From the NCBI GenBank assembly GCA_963843255.1, contig CAWJJQ010000012.1:124001-188000 (forward strand): DNA of 64,000 bases, read 5' to 3'. This DNA is from Bog-159 sp963843255 (GTDB lineage Bacteria > Acidobacteriota > Terriglobia > Bryobacterales > Bryobacteraceae). The notes under the pieces were generated by a model. It was not told the DNA's origin, did not search any database, and worked only from the letters and a program-made list of their open reading frames with translations. The position numbers were made by a program, and so were the translations under genes. Below, piece by piece: positions 1 to 6,863 of this stretch (the first letter of the stretch is position 1; the number at the start of each line of letters is the position of its first letter).

Positions 1-1192
1 GCGTCGTTACCAATTGTACGGGATGCGTGGTGTTCCGAGGCAGCGGCTTCGAAGCTTCCGATCCGGCGCCGGGAACCACCGCGAGACGGCCTGCGTCCGC
101 TATCCGGGTTCGCGTGCGGGATGCCGGTTTCTTCGGCGCCGGCGCCACAGGCGCTTCGGCTATTGGTGGCGCAACCGGCTCAGCCGGACGACGGCTGCGC
201 AGCACCAGGAACGCGCCCCCCGCCGCCACGGCCAGCAGGGTTATCACGCCGGCGACGGGCCAGACGGGAGACCTCCGGGCTGGTGCGGGCGGAGCCATCG
301 CTACGGTCTCCGCGGTTGGTGCCTTTGGTTGCTTCCGCTGGGCTTGCGGGGCGGGCTTTACCGCGCATGCGGCTTCCAGCGTGGTCATGAATTCGGAACA
401 TGTAGCGAAACGTTTTGCGGGATCTTTGTCGAGGGCCCTGGCTATGACCGCATTCACCGGCTGAGCCAGTGCCGGATTCAATTCGCTGGGCGGCTGCGGG
501 TCAACCGTCATAATTTTGGTCATGACCGCAGTGAACTGCTCGCCGGGAAATGGCTTAGCGCCGGTAAGCGCCATGTACGCCACCACCGCCAGCGACCACT
601 GGTCCGTGCGCCCGTCAAGCGGTTTGCCCATCACCTGCTCCGGCGACATGTAATCCGGGGTGCCGACCGTCGTGCCCGTTTGGCTCAGCAGCATGGTGGT
701 CGCCTGAGCGATTTTGGCGATTCCAAAGTCGACAATCTTAACCACGCCGTTCGGCTGTACCAGGATGTTGGATGGCTTGATGTCGCGGTGCAGGACGCCC
801 TGCGCATGGGCATAATCCAGGGCCGATGCGGCCTGCCGGCAAGCTCCCAACAGAGTGGCCTGGGCTGGACGCGGTTCGGCCGACAGCATGCTTTCGAAAG
901 TGACTCCCGACACCAGTTCCATGACAATGTAAGCCATGTTTTCCAGCTTCCCGGCGTCGAAGATACTCACGATCCCAGGGTGCTGGAGCACGCCGGCGGT
1001 ATGGATCTCCCGCAGAAAGCTCTGCGCAAGTTGGCGCTGCATTTCGGGCGGCCCGGTATCGTCCAGGCGAATCACCTTAATCGCCACCCTGCGGCCGATT
1101 ACCGGATCTTCCGCGCGGTACACCGTGCCCATGCCACCGTGTCCCAGTTCGTCCTGAATCCGAAAGCGGCCGATCTGTGTTCCTTCCAGCAT
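1..1192 (-). CDS. Ser/Thr protein kinase, PknB/PpkA-like, C-terminus beyond window
   Basis: This is a eukaryotic-type Ser/Thr kinase with 397 codons visible and no stop before the window edge. All core motifs are readable: glycine loop GHGGMGTV (residues 17-24), VAIK lysine K39, catalytic loop HRDIKPSN (135-142), DFG at 155-157, and the activation-segment end GTPDYMSPE. A basic proline-rich juxtamembrane stretch is followed by one membrane helix (about 309-331) and a Pro/Ala-rich extracytoplasmic tail. The start is the ATG that gives a complete N-lobe. It stands head to head with a PAAR-like gene and beside a type VI secretion operon. Kinases of this kind (PpkA) control assembly of some type VI systems by threonine phosphorylation, so that role is inferred here. 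No partner phosphatase or FHA-domain protein is visible. Confidence 0.93.
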   Translation of the reverse strand, partial: MLEGTQIGRFRIQDELGHGGMGTVYRAEDPVIGRRVAIKVIRLDDTGPPEMQRQLAQSFLREIHTAGVLQHPGIVSIFDAGKLENMAYIVMELVSGVTFESMLSAEPRPAQATLLGACRQAASALDYAHAQGVLHRDIKPSNILVQPNGVVKIVDFGIAKIAQATTMLLSQTGTTVGTPDYMSPEQVMGKPLDGRTDQWSLAVVAYMALTGAKPFPGEQFTAVMTKIMTVDPQPPSELNPALAQPVNAVIARALDKDPAKRFATCSEFMTTLEAACAVKPAPQAQRKQPKAPTAETVAMAPPAPARRSPVWPVAGVITLLAVAAGGAFLVLRSRRPAEPVAPPIAEAPVAPAPKKPASRTRTRIADAGRLAVVPGAGSEASKPLPRNTTHPVQLVTT

Positions 1193-1221
1193 TGTGTGTC
1201 CCCGTATTGCGCGCTTATTCT

Positions 1222-1249
1222 ACTATAAGCCACACAGGCTAAAGCCCAA
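1222..1249 (-). promoter_or_regulatory. Possible sigma70-type promoter of the kinase gene
   Basis: On the minus strand a TATAGT hexamer (1222-1227) lies 16 bp downstream of TTGGGC (1244-1249), with the kinase start codon about 30 bp further on. The -10 match is good and the -35 match is weak, so this is only a candidate. Confidence 0.35.
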
Positions 1250-1324
1250 GGCGTGGGCGTACCGGTATCCGTTGGCCTCCAGATCCGCTAAAATGATTGG
1301 CGGATCGCGGGAAGGAGGACTCAG

Positions 1325-1714
1325 ATGCCGATGCAAGTTTGCATGGGGGCGTCGATGATGTGCACGTTCGGCGCGGCGCCCAGTTCACTCGTGGTGCTGC
1401 CTATCAATAAGACGTTCACCGACGAAGTGCCGGATGCCAACATCATGGATCACATCCCGATGACCAACATAATGCCCTTCGGCATGTGTATGTCGCCGTC
1501 GAACCCGACGGTAGCGGCGGCCACCGCGGCGGCCCTGGGAGTGCTGACGCCAATGCCGTGTATACCGGCCACGCCTGCGCCATGGGTCACTGGAGCGCCC
1601 ACCGTGTTGCTGGGAAATCAGCCCACGCTCGATAATGTGTCGCAGTTAGAGTGTATCTGGGGCGGAGTCATTACCTTCGTTACACCCGGCGAATTTACCG
1701 TTGACGTCCCGTAG
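1325..1714 (+). CDS. PAAR-like protein (DUF4280 type), T6SS spike tip
   Basis: This 129-aa protein resembles the DUF4280 PAAR-like family: N-terminal MPMQVCMGA, a short hydrophobic segment with SSLVVLP, an MDHIPMTNIMPFGMC stretch, and a C-terminal ECIWGGVITFVTPG. Conserved Cys, Met and His residues suit the metal-stabilised cone that sits on the VgrG trimer. A strong ribosome-binding site (AAGGAGG) lies 6 bp before the ATG. It is transcribed away from the kinase and converges on the cargo end of the type VI operon, so it probably sharpens the VgrG spike encoded at 6860-9259. The family call is good; its partnership with that VgrG is inferred from proximity. Confidence 0.85.
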   Translation: MPMQVCMGASMMCTFGAAPSSLVVLPINKTFTDEVPDANIMDHIPMTNIMPFGMCMSPSNPTVAAATAAALGVLTPMPCIPATPAPWVTGAPTVLLGNQPTLDNVSQLECIWGGVITFVTPGEFTVDVP

Positions 1715-1730
1715 GTTCGCCGCGCCGCGC

Positions 1731-2765
1731 TCAATACAATCGCGAGGCGACATTCTGCCCGCTGTTCGCGTAATCCTGGTTCGCCATGCTGACGGCGTAG
1801 GCAAGGCTGTTCGCCCATGGTTGGTTGTCGTTGCGTACCGAGTAGCTCAACAGGCGATACAGGTAAAACGCCGCCATGGGCGATGAGGCAGTGACCTCCG
1901 TCGTCCAATACGCGTAGTGATCGTCTCCGTTCCTGGTCCATGGTTTCAGCTTGCGCACCACCGGATATGTGTGCACGAAGGTGCTGCAGGCGACGCAGCA
2001 GAATACCTTGCAGCAAATATTCGTCGCGCCCAGGTCCATCGGATCGCAATCGGTGGACGTCCAACCGCTATGCGCCATAATATGGCGCTCATATTTGCCC
2101 GCATCGCTGGTCGCATCGTAGCCCCAGAACCCGTTGCTGGTGTCGGCTGACCCTATGTAAGACATCAGCCCGGAATCGAAACCCGACGCCGCGATGACGC
2201 TCATGCTGCCGTATACCCTCTGCGCGTGAGGATGGCAATCGCTGTATGCCGGCTTGCTGTCGGCCCCGGATACCGGGTTGATGGTGAACTGATGCTCCAG
2301 AATATCGCTCGCAACCGGCAGGCCGATAAATGGAAAACCAGTCCGCCAGAGTCCGGAGTCATCGTCGGTGCCGTTGCCGAAGTTCTCGCCCGTGTCGGCG
2401 TCGTCGCCGAAGCACATACCCTCGCCAAAGCGCGCGTGTCCCACATAGACCACGTGAATACCTTCGGTTTCGAGCGCGCTCTTGAAATCGGATTTGCTGG
2501 TGACCTGCGTAATAACGTAAGTGACGTGCTGGTCGTCACTGTTGTAAGTGATGGTGCCATCCGCCAGGGTGACCACATTGGAGCCTATCTTGGAGACTAG
2601 GTAATCCGGTATAGCATATTGACCCGCGGTGTCGTTGTGAAACTGGATCCCGCGCGCCACGGTGATGTTTCTGACCTCATAATCCGGAGAGATACCGGTT
2701 GAGGCTGTGTCACCCTGCGCCTGACGGCTGGCAGTCCGCGAAATTGCGTTGGGCATGCTCGACAT
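1731..2765 (-). CDS. Unknown 344-aa protein, possible caspase/CHAT-like T6SS effector
   Basis: No family is recognised with certainty. It is the last gene of the minus-strand type VI run, 13 bp after its neighbour. There is no signal peptide or membrane helix, and cysteine is unusually common in residues 240-260. Two segments resemble the active-site strands of clan CD peptidases (caspase, CHAT, gingipain): a hydrophobic strand ending VVYVGHARFGEG (His110) and, later, KVFCCVACST (Cys260). This order, His after one strand and Cys after the next core strand, is the expected one, but the usual His-Gly pair is His-Ala here. Position among spike-associated genes suggests cargo. The protease reading is a hypothesis. 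Confidence 0.6.
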   Translation of the reverse strand: MSSMPNAISRTASRQAQGDTASTGISPDYEVRNITVARGIQFHNDTAGQYAIPDYLVSKIGSNVVTLADGTITYNSDDQHVTYVITQVTSKSDFKSALETEGIHVVYVGHARFGEGMCFGDDADTGENFGNGTDDDSGLWRTGFPFIGLPVASDILEHQFTINPVSGADSKPAYSDCHPHAQRVYGSMSVIAASGFDSGLMSYIGSADTSNGFWGYDATSDAGKYERHIMAHSGWTSTDCDPMDLGATNICCKVFCCVACSTFVHTYPVVRKLKPWTRNGDDHYAYWTTEVTASSPMAAFYLYRLLSYSVRNDNQPWANSLAYAVSMANQDYANSGQNVASRLY

Positions 2766-2778
2766 TTGCGGTCTCCGG

Positions 2779-3333
2779 TCAGCGCGCCAGGCGCGTCCAT
2801 GCGCGCGACTGTCTGGCCTTACTGATTTCTTCGTTCTTCTGCGCTTCCGGCAAACGGAGGAAAGTGCGGGAATTCGCCATGTACTGCTCTTCGGTCTCTT
2901 CCACGTTGAGCAGGCGCCGCAACTGCAGATAGGCCTCGTCGCAAACCCGCACCACGGGCGCCTTTTCTTCGGTCGGACCGAAGTCCGGACGCGGGGGCAT
3001 CTTTCGCGTATCGATTAAATGGGCGTCGATGTATTTCACGATCTTGCGCTGCAGTTGCGCCAGTTGGGCGCCCTGGGTACGCAGCGCCCACACCACTTCC
3101 GCCGTCGCGGCCGGATCGCCCTGCGAGATCATGGGTAGAAGCGCGAGATCCGCGAGGTTCGCCAGCACCAGTTTGGCCTGTTGAGCGAAATTGGCCCCCT
3201 CCTTCCAGATCTGCGCGGCCCTGTCGGGCGCCTCCCTTGCATCGTCGGTTACCTCTTTCGCCAGGGCGCCGGCGCCTTGATCGTCCTCCGCACCCACTTG
3301 TGTGAGACGCGCGTAAAATTCGTCACTGGTCAT
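2779..3333 (-). CDS. Unknown 184-aa helical protein in T6SS cargo cluster
   Basis: The protein is soluble and predicted mostly helical by eye, rich in Ala, Gln, Glu and Arg, with no signal peptide, membrane helix or recognised motif. It begins with ATG 9 bp after the upstream LysM gene and ends 13 bp before the possible caspase-like gene, so all three are probably co-transcribed. Its size and place next to a cargo candidate would fit an adaptor, chaperone or immunity protein, but nothing in the sequence decides between these. Confidence 0.7.
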   Translation of the reverse strand: MTSDEFYARLTQVGAEDDQGAGALAKEVTDDAREAPDRAAQIWKEGANFAQQAKLVLANLADLALLPMISQGDPAATAEVVWALRTQGAQLAQLQRKIVKYIDAHLIDTRKMPPRPDFGPTEEKAPVVRVCDEAYLQLRRLLNVEETEEQYMANSRTFLRLPEAQKNEEISKARQSRAWTRLAR

Positions 3334-3342
3334 TAGAGAGCC

Positions 3343-3957
3343 TCAGGAACCGTGGACCTTCTGGAGACAGGCGATGGTGGCGGCATCCATCTCACCCGTC
3401 TCCGGAAGGCCGTTCTGTTTTTGAAAAGAGAGCAGCGCGGTTTTTGGCGGCAAGCCGCTGCCCAGGCCGAGATTCTGCAGGCGCTGCTGCGGGCCGCTGT
3501 CATCGTCCACCGGATTCACGTGGCCGAGGTCCAGTTGATAAGTTTCCGTGTATCCCTGGTCCTGAAGAGTCAGCACCGCCTTTTGCGCATCCGGTGCGAT
3601 GGACTCCTCGATGCGGCCTTCACCGTCGGTGGTGCCATTGGTCAGCGCGCCGTCGATGTTGATCACATAGCTCAATCCGGTGCGCGGCTGGTGGTTCTTA
3701 TCCAACATCTGCAGACGAAGGACGAAATTATTCCCTAACTTCTGGAAAGTGTGCTTCTGGTCCACAGGCTTACTCTCTTCGCGCGGAGTTTTGTCCGGTA
3801 TCACCACAATGTCTCCAGGCAGTAGCTGGCCCGGCGATTGGCGCTTCTGCTTCAGGTCCGCGTTCTGCGGATAGTTCCAGATCGTGGTCCAGGCAAATCC
3901 GAACTTCGCCGCGATACTGTAAATGCAATCGCCCTGTGTAACTGTGTATGACGTCAT
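3343..3957 (-). CDS. LysM / peptidoglycan-binding-like protein (copy 1)
   Basis: Three parts can be seen in 204 aa: an N-terminal LysM module (YTVTQGDCIYSIAAKFG ending in GDIVVIPDKTP, about residues 3-58), a middle beta-rich domain (about 73-138, with IDGALTNGTTDGEGRI), and a C-terminal PG_binding_1-like helical segment (QQRLQNLGL, then LLSFQKQNGLPETGEMDAAT). There is no signal peptide, so it starts as a cytoplasmic protein. It is a paralogue of the gene at 6240-6863 with the same architecture. LysM proteins of this layout occur beside VgrG genes as baseplate or cargo adaptors. Which cargo this one serves is not known; the genes right after it are candidates. Confidence 0.82.
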   Translation of the reverse strand: MTSYTVTQGDCIYSIAAKFGFAWTTIWNYPQNADLKQKRQSPGQLLPGDIVVIPDKTPREESKPVDQKHTFQKLGNNFVLRLQMLDKNHQPRTGLSYVINIDGALTNGTTDGEGRIEESIAPDAQKAVLTLQDQGYTETYQLDLGHVNPVDDDSGPQQRLQNLGLGSGLPPKTALLSFQKQNGLPETGEMDAATIACLQKVHGS

Positions 3958-4003
3958 CGGCTTAAGCGGTTTTTCGAATTATACATCACGACCCTGGGTG
4001 GTC

Positions 4004-5284
4004 TCACTCCCGTATACACAGCGCCGCCACCGCTTGGTTGATGGCTTGTTGCGCCAGTTTGAAAACCGCGTTTTTTACCGCGTCGCTTTTGAAGGCGTCG
4101 GCGTGCGCCACGTTATCGACCTTGAATTGATGTTTGGAGGGATCGTTGATGTTGGCATCGGTCAGGTCGTACGCTTCTCCCGGAAACAGAGCGCTCGCGC
4201 TATTCTGCGGCACGGTCCCGTCGCCTTCCGGCGCCTGGTTCGGCACCGCCTCCAGATTGTCGACAATATAAGGCCACGGGGTCTTACGCTGGGGCGGCTT
4301 CTGGAATGTGATCGATACGTCGGTAGGCAAGCCCGTGGAATAGATCGCCTTGGTCTTGCCCTCGAATTTCCAGGTTTGCATCCAATCGTAAAACTTCTGC
4401 GCTTGTTCGATCATATCCGCCAGCCCTGCCCTGGTGGCAGGGGAATGATGGAGGATGTCGTTATACATGCCCGGCGGGCTGTAGACGTTCGCATAGGCGT
4501 CAAAGATCGTCTGATCCTGCGGCAGGACCGGCGGGAAACCGAACTGGTCGATGTTCAGCCAGCCGGAACCCCGCTGATATCCTCCCGACGGGCACAGTTG
4601 CACGGGTCCCGGTAGCACACTCAATAACCCCGCAAAGTGGGCCGGCGTCCGCCCGAGCGCGTTGTTCAGCACCTTGCTGGCCGTGTCGCTGCCGTCCAGA
4701 GAGTTTTGCATGCCGGTAAAGAATCTGCGGTAGAGAACGACGGCTCCCACCGCCGGCTGCACCACGTGGATCACCCCGCTAATCAGGCTCTGAGTGTCGG
4801 CAAACTGCTTGAGCATGGTGCGGGTCACCAGGCCGCCCATGCTGTGCGTAATGATGATGGCGCGCTTGGCGTTTTCATTGAGCAGGATCTCCAGTACGCG
4901 CGACCTCAGGTAGCTGGCTGATTGGGCTACCGACAACCGCCAGTCATACCCGAGCGCGTAAACGGGGGTCGTTGCACTGAATTCCTGTTTCTTTAGAGAC
5001 TTCAGAAAGCTCTTGTAAAATCCGGCCGCCACGCTGCCAAATCCGTTGTCCTCTTTCGCGTTCATTACCACATCGGGGTCGCCCTGCCGCGCCTGGCAGG
5101 AAGCCAGCTTATCGCTTTGGCTGGCATTTCCCCAGTGGTACAGGAAATACAATCCGCCCTTCGCATCCGGGTCCCAATTCATGGGCAGCGTGAGCTTGGT
5201 TCCCATCACGCCGGGGACGAACAGGATGGGCACCTTGATCGAGTTACAGACGTTCTTCTTGTTGTGCGCGAAGGGCCACCACAT
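4004..5284 (-). CDS. Alpha/beta-hydrolase lipase, LCAT/PGAP1-like, probable T6SS effector
   Basis: This 426-aa serine hydrolase has a nearly complete readable active site: oxyanion-region PILFVPGVMGTKL (residues 19-31), nucleophile elbow THSMGG with Ser148, GDGTVP with Asp355, and a C-terminal NVAHADAF with His395. GDGTVP is typical of LCAT and PGAP1 relatives. No signal peptide precedes the fold, which fits delivery by a contractile injection system. It starts 9 bp after the lipoprotein gene 5294-6250 and lies three genes after vgrG, so a phospholipase effector of the Tle kind is the likeliest role. The substrate cannot be read from sequence. An intracellular esterase is the main alternative. 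Confidence 0.85.
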   Translation of the reverse strand: MWWPFAHNKKNVCNSIKVPILFVPGVMGTKLTLPMNWDPDAKGGLYFLYHWGNASQSDKLASCQARQGDPDVVMNAKEDNGFGSVAAGFYKSFLKSLKKQEFSATTPVYALGYDWRLSVAQSASYLRSRVLEILLNENAKRAIIITHSMGGLVTRTMLKQFADTQSLISGVIHVVQPAVGAVVLYRRFFTGMQNSLDGSDTASKVLNNALGRTPAHFAGLLSVLPGPVQLCPSGGYQRGSGWLNIDQFGFPPVLPQDQTIFDAYANVYSPPGMYNDILHHSPATRAGLADMIEQAQKFYDWMQTWKFEGKTKAIYSTGLPTDVSITFQKPPQRKTPWPYIVDNLEAVPNQAPEGDGTVPQNSASALFPGEAYDLTDANINDPSKHQFKVDNVAHADAFKSDAVKNAVFKLAQQAINQAVAALCIRE

Positions 5285-5293
5285 TTTTGCCCG

Positions 5294-6250
5294 CTACTCC
5301 TCTCGCAAACTGTTGATGAAGGCATCCACCTGGCTGCCGGCCTGGGCTTGGAACGGTGCTTTCGTTCGCGCGGTTATGGCGGCCACGGTGCCTCGCCGGA
5401 ATTGCATGCGGGCGCGCCACACGGCAGTTACCAGATCCTGGCCAAACTGCTTTTCCGTGGCCGTATAGCGGACGATCTGCCCTTTCGCGCCTTCCGTGGT
5501 CAATCCTTCAACCGGCGTGGAATCGATGCGAGCGGCCATGGCGGCATCCTTTGCCATGAGATCGGAGACGGTGCCCGGCGGGTTCGGCTCTGGAGGACGC
5601 CAGATCCGCATTTCCAAACGTCCCTGGCCTTCGGGAAACAGGAACAAATAGTCTGACGGCGGCCGCAAATCGGAAGGAATCTCGAGGCTGATGGCACCGG
5701 CCTGGCGGCGGGTGAATCCGGTGGCAGAGGGTGCGGTGGCCTGCCCCGGCCGGCTCAGCGTGCCGGCCATGTAATCCATACGGTGCACAGCGTCGGCATC
5801 GCGCAGCCGCACCTTGTAGGCCAACTGCATGTACGTGCCGTCCTTAAGTATGGCCAGCAGGTCGAGTGTACGGATGGATGCGGCGTCCGCGCTGGCCATG
5901 ATGTCCAAACGCCGCGCGGGAATCGCTCCCAGCTTCGATGGCACGTCCTCGCTGACTTTCAGGTCTCCCGGCGCCACCGCTTTCAGCTCGTCAAGGCGAT
6001 TTTTCACCAGCCCGTCCAGATCCCGTACGCCATCGGGAATCCGGTCGTGGCTCACCATCAGATTCTCCTGTTGCAGGAAGTCTTTCTGCTCCGAAGCAAA
6101 CACATAAACCGTGCTATCGGTCATACCTTCCGGCAACGTAAAGCGGATTTCTGAAACGCTCATCCTTTCCTCCGGTTGCGCCTGCGGCCTGCCGCAAGCG
6201 GACCACGCTGCTATCAATAGGCAGCAGATCCACCGCCGCCTAACATCCAT
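5294..6250 (-). CDS. Lipoprotein, DcrB/DUF1795-like, possible immunity protein for the lipase
   Basis: The chosen start (ATG at 6250) gives a classical lipoprotein signal: basic VRRR, a hydrophobic stretch, then WSACG with the lipidated Cys. A longer reading from 6283 lacks this logic. The mature part, about 290 aa, seems to contain two related alpha/beta units of the DcrB/DUF1795 type (around residues 30-170 and 180-315), each beginning with strands such as IRFTLPEGMTDSTVYVF. The start overlaps the stop of the upstream LysM gene by 11 bp, and the lipase follows after 9 bp. Periplasmic lipoproteins next to lipase effectors often protect the producer. That role is inferred, not shown. Confidence 0.75.
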   Translation of the reverse strand: MDVRRRWICCLLIAAWSACGRPQAQPEERMSVSEIRFTLPEGMTDSTVYVFASEQKDFLQQENLMVSHDRIPDGVRDLDGLVKNRLDELKAVAPGDLKVSEDVPSKLGAIPARRLDIMASADAASIRTLDLLAILKDGTYMQLAYKVRLRDADAVHRMDYMAGTLSRPGQATAPSATGFTRRQAGAISLEIPSDLRPPSDYLFLFPEGQGRLEMRIWRPPEPNPPGTVSDLMAKDAAMAARIDSTPVEGLTTEGAKGQIVRYTATEKQFGQDLVTAVWRARMQFRRGTVAAITARTKAPFQAQAGSQVDAFINSLREE

Positions 6251-6863
6251 ATTCGGATTCGAGCCGGCTTTGCGTCGCGGCATCCATCTCGCCGGTCTGG
6301 GGAAGCTGGTAGGCGGTCTGAAAACTCACGATCGCGCTGGTTGTGGTGTCGTCCATTTGCCCCGTGATTTCGCCGGAATAAAACCCCAGGTTGGCCAGCC
6401 TGCCCTGCGCCCCGCTGATGGTATCGACCGGGTCAATGTGGCGCAGAGCCAGTTGGTGGACCTCATTGCCGCCATCCAGAATCAACTGCGCCTTTTGCGC
6501 GCCGGGGCTAAGCGGTTGATTCACCATCCCGTCGCCATCGGTGGTGCCGTTGATGGAAGTCCCGTCGATCACCAGGGTATAAGCTTCGTTGGCGCGGGGC
6601 TCAAAATTTCTCAACAGACGGAGGATCAGGCGGTCGGGCGTCGAAAGTTTCACGAACGTGTGCTTGGCGTCCACCGGCCGCTCTTCTATGCGGGGCGTCT
6701 TGTCCGGAATGTACACCACATCGCCCGGGTACAGAACATCCGGATCCTGCCGCTGGCTTTTGAGCGCCGCGTTGTTGGGATGATTCCAGATGGTCTGCCA
6801 GTTAAAGCCGTAGGCGAACGCGATACTGCTGATCGAGTCCCCTTGATTGACGTTGTAGTTCAT
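6240..6863 (-). CDS. LysM / peptidoglycan-binding-like protein (copy 2), VgrG-coupled
   Basis: The start used is the ATG at 6863, which overlaps the vgrG stop as ATGA; a TTG 12 bp upstream would also read. The 207-aa product has LysM (YNVNQGDSISSIAFAYG, ending PGDVVYIPDKTP), a beta domain with IDGTSINGTTDGDG, and a PG_binding_1-like C-terminus (GRLANLGFYSGEI, then PQTGEMDAAT). It closely parallels copy 1 at 3343-3957. Translational coupling to vgrG suggests the two products are made in proportion, as expected for a spike adaptor or cargo loader. It has no export signal. Confidence 0.85.
   Translation of the reverse strand: MNYNVNQGDSISSIAFAYGFNWQTIWNHPNNAALKSQRQDPDVLYPGDVVYIPDKTPRIEERPVDAKHTFVKLSTPDRLILRLLRNFEPRANEAYTLVIDGTSINGTTDGDGMVNQPLSPGAQKAQLILDGGNEVHQLALRHIDPVDTISGAQGRLANLGFYSGEITGQMDDTTTSAIVSFQTAYQLPQTGEMDAATQSRLESEYGC

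Noticed and set aside
5294..6250. Lipoprotein as the missing TssJ
   Set aside because: About twice the length of TssJ, DcrB-like strands, and located among cargo genes rather than with tssK-tssL-tssM.
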